Source: Clostridium sp. 28_17
GTDB taxonomy: Bacteria > Bacillota > Clostridia > TANB77 > CAG-508
Reading direction: 5' to 3'
Assembly: GCA_001916065.1 (NCBI GenBank)
Contig: MNRS01000018.1
Location: 150,590 to 214,589 of the forward strand
DNA length: 64,000 nucleotides
Shown here: piece after piece, positions 7,984-15,079 of the stretch
How the letters are laid out: each line of letters begins with the position of its first letter
How positions within the stretch are numbered: the stretch's first letter is position 1
Translations under genes and position numbers: made by a program
The notes under the pieces: model-generated
Told to the model about the DNA's origin: nothing
The model's input: only the letters and a program-made list of their open reading frames with translations
The model's database searches: none

Positions 7984-8742
7984 TTAATTTTCAACATTTT
8001 TTCTTTTGTTATATATCTCATAAATTTCATCTGTATAACTTCCATCATCATTATATATGTACAAATCTTCTTTAAATTTCAAAAATGGTTTTGCATTTTT
8101 TACTCCTTTAATTAATACTAATTTTGGTGGCTCTTTTTCATGTGAACATACAAATCTTATTTCTTTTGGCTCAATTTTATATTGTCTCATATATGCAATG
8201 ATATCAACAAGTCTTTCTGGCCTGTGAACCATATAAAATTCGCCTTTATCTTTTAACAATTTATTAGATATTTTTATATAATCTTCTAACTTTGCTAATA
8301 CCTCATGTCTTGAAATTAACTTCTTTTCTTCTTCGTTTACTATTCCTGTATTTTCTTTTTTATATGGTGGATTTGTAACTATAACATCAAAAGAATTTCT
8401 TTCATATATATTGTCCAAATTTATTATATTTTCATTTATTATTTCAAATTTATTTTCTAGATTATTTAATTTTGAACTTCTTTTTGCCATATTTGCAACT
8501 TCTTTTTGAACTTCTACACCTACTATTTTTTCTAAATTTGTTTTTCCACATAATAAAATTGATATTATTCCTGTACCTGTTCCTAAATCTAATACTTTTG
8601 CATTTTTCTTTATATTTTTTGCAAAGTCTGATAATAATACTGCATCAATTCCAAAGCAGAACCCTTTTGTGTTTTGGATTATTTTTAGGTTTTTGAATTC
8701 TAAGTCGTCTATTCTTTCATTTTCTTTTAATTCTATTTCCAT
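7984..8742 (-). CDS. TrmN6/YabB-like tRNA1(Val) (adenine37-N6)-methyltransferase
   Basis: A 252-residue class I SAM-dependent methyltransferase. VLDLGTGTGIISILLC is motif I, and VTNPPYKKEN is the NPPY catalytic motif of N6-adenine methylases. The start LKIIQNTKGFCFGIDAVLLSDFA is the conserved YabB/TrmN6 opening. Homologues methylate A37 of tRNA1Val in enterobacteria. The Bacillota YabB substrate is inferred from family membership. It is followed by rsmI 87 bases downstream with a possible weak hairpin (TGTGCTAAAAAA / TTTTTTAGCACT) between them. Confidence 0.88.
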   Translation of the reverse strand: MEIELKENERIDDLEFKNLKIIQNTKGFCFGIDAVLLSDFAKNIKKNAKVLDLGTGTGIISILLCGKTNLEKIVGVEVQKEVANMAKRSSKLNNLENKFEIINENIINLDNIYERNSFDVIVTNPPYKKENTGIVNEEEKKLISRHEVLAKLEDYIKISNKLLKDKGEFYMVHRPERLVDIIAYMRQYKIEPKEIRFVCSHEKEPPKLVLIKGVKNAKPFLKFKEDLYIYNDDGSYTDEIYEIYNKRKNVEN

Positions 8743-8825
8743 GTTTTTCTCTTTCTTTCTTATTTTATATTAAAATGTTACAACAATTTTGGATAAAAAA
8801 CAAGTATTTATTATAATTTTATTTT

Positions 8826-8980
8826 TACAAATTAGTATATATTTATTTACTATTAACAATGATTGAATTTTATATTAATATTAAATCACTGACTTGCTTA
8901 GTGGCAGGAAGGAGGTTATCTTTTGAAACCATTCATAAAATTGCTAAATACATATTATTATATGTCAAATTTTTCAACTT
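8826..8980. pseudogene. Decayed remnant of the type I toxin-antitoxin locus
   Basis: This stretch is a direct repeat of the outer parts of the intact locus at 9361-9665. The left part (near-promoter TTAACA-17-TAATAT, then GACTTGCTTAGTGGCAGGAA and GGAGGT) matches 9361-9452. The right part (TTGCTAAATA ... TATGTCAAATTTTTCAA) matches 9615-9664. The peptide frame, terminator and most of the antisense RNA are missing, and the -35 and the antisense promoter spacing are damaged. It reads as an internally deleted copy. The rest of 8743-9063 shows no gene. Confidence 0.65.
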
Positions 8981-9063
8981 ATTCATCCAACTACATATTC
9001 ACCATTTTTCCATTTATTTAATAATATAGTATAAATATTTTAATAAAAGAAAGAAGTGTTTCT

Positions 9064-9354
9064 ATGCCAACTTTATATAGATGTGAAAAAAGTAAAAATA
9101 ATTGCAAATCCCCTCCGCCTCCTCCACCACCTAAAAATTTGGCACCACCGCCATCACCTCCTCCAAAACCAAAGCCACCATCAAAAAAGCCTTCTCCGCC
9201 TAAAAAGAAAAAGCTTAATTTTAAAACTTGTAAAAAAAATACAATTAATTCTTTAAATGAAGTTGAACATTTTTTAAATGATTTTCAAGGTTTTTGGGAT
9301 TATGTTAAATTATATAAAAATGTTTCAAATATTTTTAATAGAAATAATCATTAA
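9064..9354 (+). CDS. Small proline-rich basic protein
   Basis: A 96-residue protein of unknown function. Residues 1-15 contain two cysteines (YRCEKSKNNC). Residues 16-50 are a low-complexity PPPPPPPKN/PPPSPPPKPKPP tract rich in Pro and Lys. The C-terminal half (NEVEHFLNDFQGFWDYVKLY) looks like an amphipathic helix. There is no signal peptide. A clear start and codon usage like its neighbours suggest a real gene. It is bracketed by the decayed and intact copies of the toxin-antitoxin repeat, so it may have been caught between them by duplication. Extended Pro/Lys linkers often bind surfaces or nucleic acid, but no role is claimed. Confidence 0.65.
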   Translation: MPTLYRCEKSKNNCKSPPPPPPPKNLAPPPSPPPKPKPPSKKPSPPKKKKLNFKTCKKNTINSLNEVEHFLNDFQGFWDYVKLYKNVSNIFNRNNH

Positions 9355-9387
9355 GATATTTACAAATCAGTATATATTAATTTACTA

Positions 9388-9416
9388 TTGACAATAAACA
9401 GATTTTATATTAATAT
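9388..9416 (+). promoter_or_regulatory. Promoter of toxin mRNA (locus 1)
   Basis: TTGACA (9388-9393), 17-base spacer, TAATAT (9411-9416). Predicted start of RNA is near 9422, so the leader to the ATG is about 40 bases. Confidence 0.7.
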
Positions 9417-9449
9417 TAAATCGCCGACTTGCTTAGTGGCAGGAAGGAG

Positions 9450-9477
9450 GTTTATTTCTTAAATGAAAGACTTGTTA
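9450..9477. repeat. Direct repeat, toxin-side copy (locus 1)
   Basis: The toxin-side sequence GTTTATTTCTTAAATGAAAG, continuing ACTTGTTA, spans the end of the ribosome site and the first codons. The antisense-side copy at 9584-9611 reads GTTTATTTCTTTTTGAAAAA, continuing CTTGTTTT. About 23 of 28 positions agree. Because the second copy is transcribed only on the minus strand, its RNA is antisense to the first. This is the same logic as the DRa/DRb repeats of par from pAD1. Confidence 0.65.
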
Positions 9478-9531
9478 GCTTTGCTAAAGCTTATACTAAT
9501 TTATTACATAATAAAATATCTAAGCAAATAG
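9463..9531 (+). CDS. Fst-like type I toxin peptide, locus 1 (22 aa)
   Basis: ATG at 9463 follows AGGAGGT at 9445-9451. The 22-residue product begins MKDLLALLKLILIYY and ends in a lysine-containing tail. The MKD start, one hydrophobic membrane helix and a charged tail recall Fst of the enterococcal par locus (MKDLMSL...), although this is shorter. A convergent promoter makes an antisense RNA that shares the terminator, and a 28-base direct repeat makes that RNA complementary to the ribosome site and start region. Fst-like peptides damage the membrane when unrepressed. The toxic role here is inferred from layout and resemblance. Confidence 0.6.
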   Translation: MKDLLALLKLILIYYIIKYLSK

Positions 9532-9532
9532 C

Positions 9533-9620
9533 AAAAAGAAAGACTGGGAAAAATGTTTTGAGAGACATTCCCAGTCCTTTTTTGTTTATTTCTTTTTGAA
9601 AAACTTGTTTTGCAATTGCT
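9533..9620 (-). ncRNA. Predicted antisense antitoxin RNA (locus 1)
   Basis: A minus-strand promoter (TTGACA at 9655-9650, 17 bases, TAATAT at 9632-9627) would start an RNA near 9620. It would run through the 9584-9611 repeat and the shared hairpin and stop near 9535, about 85 nt. It contains no credible frame. Its 5' half is complementary to the toxin translation start region and its 3' half to the toxin mRNA terminator. This matches RNA II of the par/Fst system. Prediction from sequence only. Confidence 0.55.
9542..9583. terminator. Shared bidirectional terminator (locus 1)
   Basis: GACTGGGA (9542-9549) pairs with TCCCAGTC (9569-9576), with a further TGT/ACA pairing inside, and is followed by TTTTTT. 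On the other strand the stem is followed by TTTCTTTTT. It ends both the peptide mRNA and the antisense RNA. Confidence 0.8.
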
Positions 9621-9626
9621 AAATAT

Positions 9627-9655
9627 ATATTAACACAGACTTTACCATATGTCAA
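9627..9655 (-). promoter_or_regulatory. Promoter of antisense RNA (locus 1)
   Basis: On the minus strand, TTGACA (9655-9650), exact 17-base spacer, TAATAT (9632-9627). It points toward the toxin frame and lies just outside the 3' end of the GerMN gene. Confidence 0.7.
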
Positions 9656-9665
9656 ATTTTTCAAA

Positions 9666-10205
9666 CTATTTTCTCACATAGAACTCCTCAAAATCACTTG
9701 ATGCATGACCATTAACCAAGAATTTGACCTTATTAACCTCATTTAACTCAGTAACAGTATTAACAATTGAATAAATCAAATTATTTTTAAGCATACTATC
9801 ATCTTTATTATAATTCAAAATCTCAGAAGAAAAATCCAAAGTTAAACATTCTTTATCTAATGAAGCATTTAAAAGTTTAGTATTTTCAGGAATAACAACT
9901 TTCAATTTATCATTTTTGGGACCAGAAATTAAAAGTTCAACCAAAGTATTATAAGGTGATTTTATTAAATCTTTTACATTTACAAGTCTTGCCTCTGGCT
10001 TTAAAAGACCTGTTTCTTTATCTGCAAAATATAAACTTACAATTGTTTCTCTTGACTGCTCATCCGATATTTCCTCTTGTGGAACATATTCGTTTTGAAT
10101 TTCATTACTCTTCTTTTGTTTGACAAATTTAATTGCAAAATATCCTATAACTACAATTAAAATTACTGAAATTATAAATAAAATTAAAATTTTTTTATTT
10201 TTCAT
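9666..10205 (-). CDS. GerMN-domain protein
   Basis: A 179-residue protein with an N-terminal membrane anchor (KILILFIISVILIVVIGYFA), a short acidic linker and a GerMN domain from about residue 55. The domain shows VSLYFADKETGLLKPEARLV, then NTLVELLISGPK, IPENTKLLNASLDKECLTLDFS and VNTVTELNEVNKVKFLVNGH. GerM proteins work outside the membrane in sporulation and germination. Single-GerMN proteins are widespread in Clostridia and may act in wall remodelling. GAGGAG precedes the ATG. Its stop codon lies just outside the toxin-antitoxin repeat. Confidence 0.88.
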   Translation of the reverse strand: MKNKKILILFIISVILIVVIGYFAIKFVKQKKSNEIQNEYVPQEEISDEQSRETIVSLYFADKETGLLKPEARLVNVKDLIKSPYNTLVELLISGPKNDKLKVVIPENTKLLNASLDKECLTLDFSSEILNYNKDDSMLKNNLIYSIVNTVTELNEVNKVKFLVNGHASSDFEEFYVRK

Positions 10206-10301
10206 ATTCTCCTCCCCATTTCACTTATTTTTATATTCAATAGTATTATTTGTTTGTCCAAAATATGCAAAAATTTAGTGGTAATTTCCATTTTTTAACA
10301 T

Positions 10302-10330
10302 TTGACAAATGGCCATTTTCCGTATAAAAT
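10302..10330 (+). promoter_or_regulatory. Promoter of the dehydratase/activase-like gene
   Basis: TTGACA (10302-10307), 17 bases, TAAAAT (10325-10330). Downstream, TTAGGG near 10330 and CCCTAA near 10365 can pair, which could give a stem in the roughly 90-base leader. The leader is AC-rich, but no known riboswitch was recognised. Confidence 0.6.
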
Positions 10331-10426
10331 TAGGGTGTATAAATTATTTAAAAAACCTCATAGCCCTAACAAAAAAACAGTAATTTATACATGGGATGTT
10401 TAAACGAGCGAGAGGAGAAATTAATT

Positions 10427-13400
10427 ATGGAAAAAGTTTTACATGTAGGACTAGACGTAGGCTCAACAACCGTAAAAATAATAGTAATGGATGAAATTCA
10501 AAACACAATATATAAAGACTATCAAAGACACTTTTCAGACACAAAAAACACAGTATGCAATGTACTAGAAAACTTAGCAAAAATGTATCCAGAAAACACA
10601 TTTACAATAGCACTAACAGGTTCTGGAGCAATGTCTGCAAGCAAGTTCTTAGGTGTAGAATTCATACAAGAAGTTGTATCATGCAAAAGGTCTGTTGAAA
10701 AATATATTCCACAAACTGATGTAGTAATCGAACTTGGTGGAGAAGATGCAAAAATTATATATTTTGGAAAATCAATTGAACAAAGAATGAACGGAACTTG
10801 TGCCGGCGGAACTGGTGCATTCCTAGACCAAATGGCATCACTTTTACACACAGATACCGCAGGTCTAAATGAATTGGCAAAAGATTACAAAACGATATAC
10901 CCAATTGCATCAAGATGCGGTGTTTTTGCTAAAACAGATATACAACCTTTAATAAATGAAGGTGCAGCAAAAGAAGATATTGCTGCTTCAATTTTCCAAG
11001 CAGTTGTTAATCAAACAATTAGTGGACTTGCTTGTGGAAGGCCAATTAGAGGAAACGTAGCATTTTTAGGTGGTCCATTAAGTTACTTACCAGAATTAAG
11101 AAAAAGATTTATAGAAACACTTAATTTAACACCTGAAGAAGTAATTGTGCCTGAAGAAGCCCATTTATTAGTAGCTAAAGGGGCAGCCCTTGATTCCCTA
11201 AATACAAAACCAATAACTGTTGAAGAATTGAAGAAAAAAATAGAAAATTTAAGAAATTCCCAAGATAATACAACACATCCAATTGAACCTTTATTCAAAA
11301 ATAAAGAAGATTACAAAAAATTCAAAGATAGACATGACAAAGCAAAAGTTGCAAGAACTGAACTTTCTACATATGAAGGCGACTGTTACATTGGAATTGA
11401 CGCAGGTTCAACAACTACAAAATTGGTATTAATTGATAAAGATGGAAACTTGCTATATTCATTATATGGTAGCAATGAGGGTAACCCTCTAAAAAGTGTT
11501 ATGAATATGCTTAAAAATTTATATGAAGTCCTACCAGAGAAAGCAATCCTTAGGTATAGTGGCGTTACAGGATATGGTGAAAAATTAATTCAAACAGCTC
11601 TAAATGTTGATTTAAATGAAATAGAAACAATTGCACATTACACTGCTGCAAAACAATTTGAACCTGATGTAACTGCAATAATCGATATTGGTGGACAAGA
11701 TATGAAATACATCAAAATGAAAAATGGTGCAATAGACAATATTATGCTAAATGAAGCATGTTCATCTGGATGTGGTTCATTTATAGAAACATTTGCAAAA
11801 AGCCTAAACTTAGAAATTTCACAATTTGTTAAAGAGGCAATTGAAGCAAAAAGACCTGTTGATTTGGGTTCAAGATGTACAGTATTTATGAACTCTAAAA
11901 TAAAACAAGCTCAAAAAGAAGGCTATACAGTAGGAGATATTTCAAGCGGACTTTCATATTCAGTTATCAAAAATGCTATTCAAAAAGTTATGAAAGTTAG
12001 GGATACGGCCACTTTGGGAGACCACATTGTAGTTCAAGGTGGAACATTCTACAATGATGCAGTTTTAAGAGCATTTGAAAAAATAGTTGGAAAAGATGTT
12101 GTAAGACCAGACATTGCAGGTTTAATGGGTGCATATGGAATGGCTTTACTTTCTAAAGAACAATATGAATCAAACCTAGATATGGAATACACATCAACTA
12201 TTTTAAAAGCAGATGAATTAGATAAATTAGAAATTAAAGTAACTCATGCAAGATGTAACAATTGTGAAAATCATTGTAAATTGACAATAAATAAATTTAG
12301 CAATGGTGCAATACATGTTTCTGGTAACCGTTGTGAAAAAGGTGCAGGTATTACAACAAATAAAAAGAATTTACCAAACTTAGTACAATACAAATATCAA
12401 AGAATATTTGATTATAAACCACTTGAAGAACAATACGCAACTAGAGGAACTATAGGAATTCCAAGAGTTTTAAATATGTATGAAGATTATCCATTCTGGT
12501 TTACATTCCTTACAAGCCTAGGCTTTAGGGTAATTATATCAGATAAAAGTACAAGAAAAACATATGAAAAAGGTATGGAATCAATGCCTTCTGAATCAGT
12601 ATGTTATCCAGCAAAAATCTCTCATGGACATATTGAAAATTTAATTGAAAAAGGAATAAAAACTATTTTCTACCCTTGTATGCCTTATTCAAGAAAAGAA
12701 TATGAAAAAGCAGACAACCACTACAATTGTCCAATAGTAATTTCATATTCAGAAGTACTAAAAAATAATGTTGAAGATTTAAAAACACATAATATAAAAT
12801 TCATGAATCCATTCTTACCATTTGAAACTAAAAATCTAGTTAAAAAGATAATGGAATTAGATGAATTCAAAGAATATAACTTTACTAAAAAAGAATTACT
12901 AGAAGCCGCAGAAAAGGCAGAAGCAGAATATCAAAAATGTAAAAAGGATATACGTGACAAAGGTTCTGAAACCGTAAGATATATTGAAGAAAACAACCTA
13001 AGAGGAATTGTTTTAGCAGGAAGACCTTATCATATCGACCCAGAAATAAACCATGGTATAGATACTTTAATTACATCTTTAGGACTATGTGTTCTAACAG
13101 AAGACAGTGTGTCTGATAAAACAGAAGCAAAACGTCCAATAAGGGTTGTAGACCAATGGGTATTCCACGCAAGACTTTACGCAGCAGCAGACTTTGTTGG
13201 TAAACACGATAACCTAGAACTAGTACAATTAAACTCATTTGGATGTGGTGTTGATGCTGTAACAACAGACCAAGTTGAAGAAATTTTGTCAAGTTATGAT
13301 AAAATGTACACATTAATCAAAATAGATGAAGTTAATAACCTAGGGGCAGTAAGAATTCGTATTCGTTCACTTCTAGCAAGTATGAATAAACGTATTGCAA

Positions 13401-14752
13401 AAAAACAAGAAGAAAAAGCCGATGGTGACTACGGATTAAAGAAAAAAATCTTTACAAAAGAAATGAGAAAAGATTACACGATTTTAATCCCACAAATGGC
13501 ACCAGTACATTTTGATTTATTAGAGTCTGCAGTACAGGCCGCAGGTTATAATGCAGTATTACTAAGAGAATGTACTCAACATACAGTAGAAACAGGATTA
13601 AAATATGTAAATAACGATGCTTGTTACCCATCAATTTTAGTAACAGGACAAATGATTGAAGCACTTGAATCTGGAAAATATGATTTAAATAAAACTGCCT
13701 TAATCATGTCACAAACAGGTGGTGGATGTAGGGCAACAAACTATATAGGATTTATTAGAAAAGCGCTTAAAGACGCAGGATTTAGCAATGTACCAGTAAT
13801 ATCATTCAATGTTGTTGGTATGGAAAAAATGCCAGGATTTAAAATAACACCAAAATTAATTGAAGGATTAATAAAATCTGTTGTTTATGGTGATTTATTA
13901 CAAAAAATGCTTACAAAAAACAGAGCCTATGAAGTGAACAAAGGTGAAACTCAAAAACTTTATGATGAGTGGATGGCTAAATGTAAACAAATGGTTAAAA
14001 AATCAACAAATAAACAATTTAAGCAAAGTATTTATGATATTGTAAATGATTTTGAGAAAATTGAATTAGATACATCTGTTAAAAAGCCTAAAGTAGGAAT
14101 TGTTGGAGAAGTATTAATTAAATATCATCCATTTGGTAATAACTACGCTGCGGAAATGCTTGAAAAGGAAGGCGCAGAAGTTATTTTACCTGACTTTATG
14201 GGATTTGTTAAATTTATGGCAACACATAAAATTACGTTTAATAGTTTATTAAATATAAATAAAACATCTGCAAAAATAAGTAAAATTGCGATTAAATTAA
14301 TTGATATATTAGAAAAAGATGAAAAAATTGCATTGGCAAATTCTAAAAAAGGTTATTTACAACCTTGTGATATTTGGCACTTAGAAGATAAAGTAAAAGA
14401 TGTTTTATCTATTGGAAATCAAACTGGTGAAGGTTGGTTCTTAACTGCAGAAATGATTGAATATATGGAACATGATATTCCTAATATTATTTGTGTTCAG
14501 CCTTTTGCTTGTTTGCCTAACCATGTTGTTGGTAAAGGTGTTATTAAAACTATTAGGGAAAAATATCCGGAGGCTAATATTTCTCCTGTTGATTATGACC
14601 CAGGTGCTAGTGAGACTAACCAGGCGAATAGAATTAAATTATTGATGACTGTTGCTAAGGATAATTTGCAACGTCAAGAAAATGAGAAAAAGGCTTTGGA
14701 GATTGAAAATAAAGATGTAGAAAAAAATATTGAAACTACTGAAAAAGTTTAA
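10427..14752 (+). CDS. Giant 2-hydroxyacyl-CoA dehydratase activase-related protein
   Basis: The ATG at 10427 follows AGAGGAGAA, giving 1441 residues. Two BcrAD/BadFG (HgdC-type) ATPase domains come first: GLDVGSTTVKIIVMD with GTCAGGTGAFLDQMA, then GIDAGSTTTKLVLIDKDGN with EACSSGCGSFIETFA. The cysteines in these loops would hold the 4Fe-4S cluster of the activator. A DUF2229 region follows (GIPRVLNMYEDYPFWFTFL), then a HgdB-like dehydratase component (GRPYHIDPEINHGIDTLITS, CYPSILVTGQMIEAL). Classic activases use ATP to inject an electron into 2-hydroxyacyl-CoA dehydratases. This fused family is common in anaerobic Bacillota and its substrate is unknown. It stands alone behind its own promoter. 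Confidence 0.9.
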   Translation: MEKVLHVGLDVGSTTVKIIVMDEIQNTIYKDYQRHFSDTKNTVCNVLENLAKMYPENTFTIALTGSGAMSASKFLGVEFIQEVVSCKRSVEKYIPQTDVVIELGGEDAKIIYFGKSIEQRMNGTCAGGTGAFLDQMASLLHTDTAGLNELAKDYKTIYPIASRCGVFAKTDIQPLINEGAAKEDIAASIFQAVVNQTISGLACGRPIRGNVAFLGGPLSYLPELRKRFIETLNLTPEEVIVPEEAHLLVAKGAALDSLNTKPITVEELKKKIENLRNSQDNTTHPIEPLFKNKEDYKKFKDRHDKAKVARTELSTYEGDCYIGIDAGSTTTKLVLIDKDGNLLYSLYGSNEGNPLKSVMNMLKNLYEVLPEKAILRYSGVTGYGEKLIQTALNVDLNEIETIAHYTAAKQFEPDVTAIIDIGGQDMKYIKMKNGAIDNIMLNEACSSGCGSFIETFAKSLNLEISQFVKEAIEAKRPVDLGSRCTVFMNSKIKQAQKEGYTVGDISSGLSYSVIKNAIQKVMKVRDTATLGDHIVVQGGTFYNDAVLRAFEKIVGKDVVRPDIAGLMGAYGMALLSKEQYESNLDMEYTSTILKADELDKLEIKVTHARCNNCENHCKLTINKFSNGAIHVSGNRCEKGAGITTNKKNLPNLVQYKYQRIFDYKPLEEQYATRGTIGIPRVLNMYEDYPFWFTFLTSLGFRVIISDKSTRKTYEKGMESMPSESVCYPAKISHGHIENLIEKGIKTIFYPCMPYSRKEYEKADNHYNCPIVISYSEVLKNNVEDLKTHNIKFMNPFLPFETKNLVKKIMELDEFKEYNFTKKELLEAAEKAEAEYQKCKKDIRDKGSETVRYIEENNLRGIVLAGRPYHIDPEINHGIDTLITSLGLCVLTEDSVSDKTEAKRPIRVVDQWVFHARLYAAADFVGKHDNLELVQLNSFGCGVDAVTTDQVEEILSSYDKMYTLIKIDEVNNLGAVRIRIRSLLASMNKRIAKKQEEKADGDYGLKKKIFTKEMRKDYTILIPQMAPVHFDLLESAVQAAGYNAVLLRECTQHTVETGLKYVNNDACYPSILVTGQMIEALESGKYDLNKTALIMSQTGGGCRATNYIGFIRKALKDAGFSNVPVISFNVVGMEKMPGFKITPKLIEGLIKSVVYGDLLQKMLTKNRAYEVNKGETQKLYDEWMAKCKQMVKKSTNKQFKQSIYDIVNDFEKIELDTSVKKPKVGIVGEVLIKYHPFGNNYAAEMLEKEGAEVILPDFMGFVKFMATHKITFNSLLNINKTSAKISKIAIKLIDILEKDEKIALANSKKGYLQPCDIWHLEDKVKDVLSIGNQTGEGWFLTAEMIEYMEHDIPNIICVQPFACLPNHVVGKGVIKTIREKYPEANISPVDYDPGASETNQANRIKLLMTVAKDNLQRQENEKKALEIENKDVEKNIETTEKV

Positions 14753-14831
14753 AATTGTACTAAATTTTATTTTATAATTAAATTTCTAATATAAAATATA
14801 TTTATAGTTAATATGAATTTTTTCGTAAATA

Positions 14832-14860
14832 TTGACATATAATAAAATATGTAGTATACT
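14832..14860 (+). promoter_or_regulatory. Promoter of antisense RNA (locus 2)
   Basis: TTGACA (14832-14837), exact 17-base spacer, TATACT (14855-14860). No frame lies downstream before the terminator at 14911-14942. Confidence 0.7.
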
Positions 14861-14865
14861 ACAAG

Positions 14866-14942
14866 TAGCTTAAGCAAAATATAAAAAATTCTTAATGTCT
14901 TTCATATAATAAAAAGAACAGGATGGCGGTCCTGTTCTTTTT
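14866..14942 (+). ncRNA. Predicted antisense antitoxin RNA (locus 2)
   Basis: The transcript from the promoter at 14832-14860 to the hairpin at 14911-14942 would be about 77 nt and non-coding. Bases 14889-14905 (TTCTTAATGTCTTTCAT) repeat 15002-15019 (TTCCTTAATGTCCTTCAT), which is the antisense of the first codons of the convergent peptide gene. AGTAGCTTAA near 14864 similarly echoes AGTAGTTCCTTAA near 14996. The RNA can therefore pair with the peptide mRNA at its start codon and at the shared terminator. Confidence 0.55.
14911..14942. terminator. Shared bidirectional terminator (locus 2)
   Basis: AAAAAGAACAGGA (14911-14923) and TCCTGTTCTTTTT (14930-14942) form a perfect stem around TGGCGG. 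Runs of T follow on both strands, so it serves both converging transcripts. Confidence 0.85.
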
Positions 14943-14947
14943 AAACT

Positions 14948-15019
14948 TCAATCACTTTCCAAAAACTCTAGAAGTTTTAATATTAAAATGATTTTTAGTA
15001 GTTCCTTAATGTCCTTCAT
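14948..15019 (-). CDS. Fst-like type I toxin peptide, locus 2 (23 aa)
   Basis: ATG at 15019 lies behind AAAGGAGGTG. The 23-residue product starts MKDIKELLKIILILKLLEF and ends in an acidic ESD tail. It is clearly related to the peptide at 9463-9531 (MKD, LLK, IIL/LIL core), although the flanking DNA differs. The minus-strand promoter TTGCAA-17-TATAAT gives a leader of only about 20 bases, and that leader folds so the ribosome site is paired. A convergent antisense RNA and shared terminator complete the par/Fst arrangement. Toxic function is inferred. Confidence 0.62.
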   Translation of the reverse strand: MKDIKELLKIILILKLLEFLESD

Positions 15020-15021
15020 TC

Positions 15022-15045
15022 GTTCACCTCCTTTCGAAGGCGAAC
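15022..15045 (-). promoter_or_regulatory. 5' leader hairpin hiding the ribosome site of the locus 2 toxin
   Basis: Bases 15022-15028 (GTTCACC) pair with 15039-15045 (GGCGAAC) with one G-U pair. In the mRNA this 7-bp stem covers the GGTG of the ribosome site two bases before the AUG. The Fst RNA I of pAD1 likewise has a 5' helix that limits initiation. Confidence 0.55.
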
Positions 15046-15047
15046 TA

Positions 15048-15076
15048 ATTATATAATAAATATTTACTTATTGCAA
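15048..15076 (-). promoter_or_regulatory. Promoter of toxin mRNA (locus 2)
   Basis: On the minus strand, TTGCAA (15076-15071), exact 17-base spacer, TATAAT (15053-15048). Confidence 0.7.
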
Positions 15077-15079
15077 CTA

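Noticed and set aside
8881..8925. Repeated GACTTGCTTAGTGGCAGGAA leader as a riboswitch or CRISPR repeat
   Set aside because: Only two copies, each tied to the toxin-antitoxin locus leader. There is no spacer array and no recognised aptamer.
9056..9256. His/Leu-rich frame 9056-9256 overlapping the proline-rich gene
   Set aside because: It is a shadow of the CCN/CCA-rich proline codons in another frame. The proline-rich frame has the better start and a longer extent.
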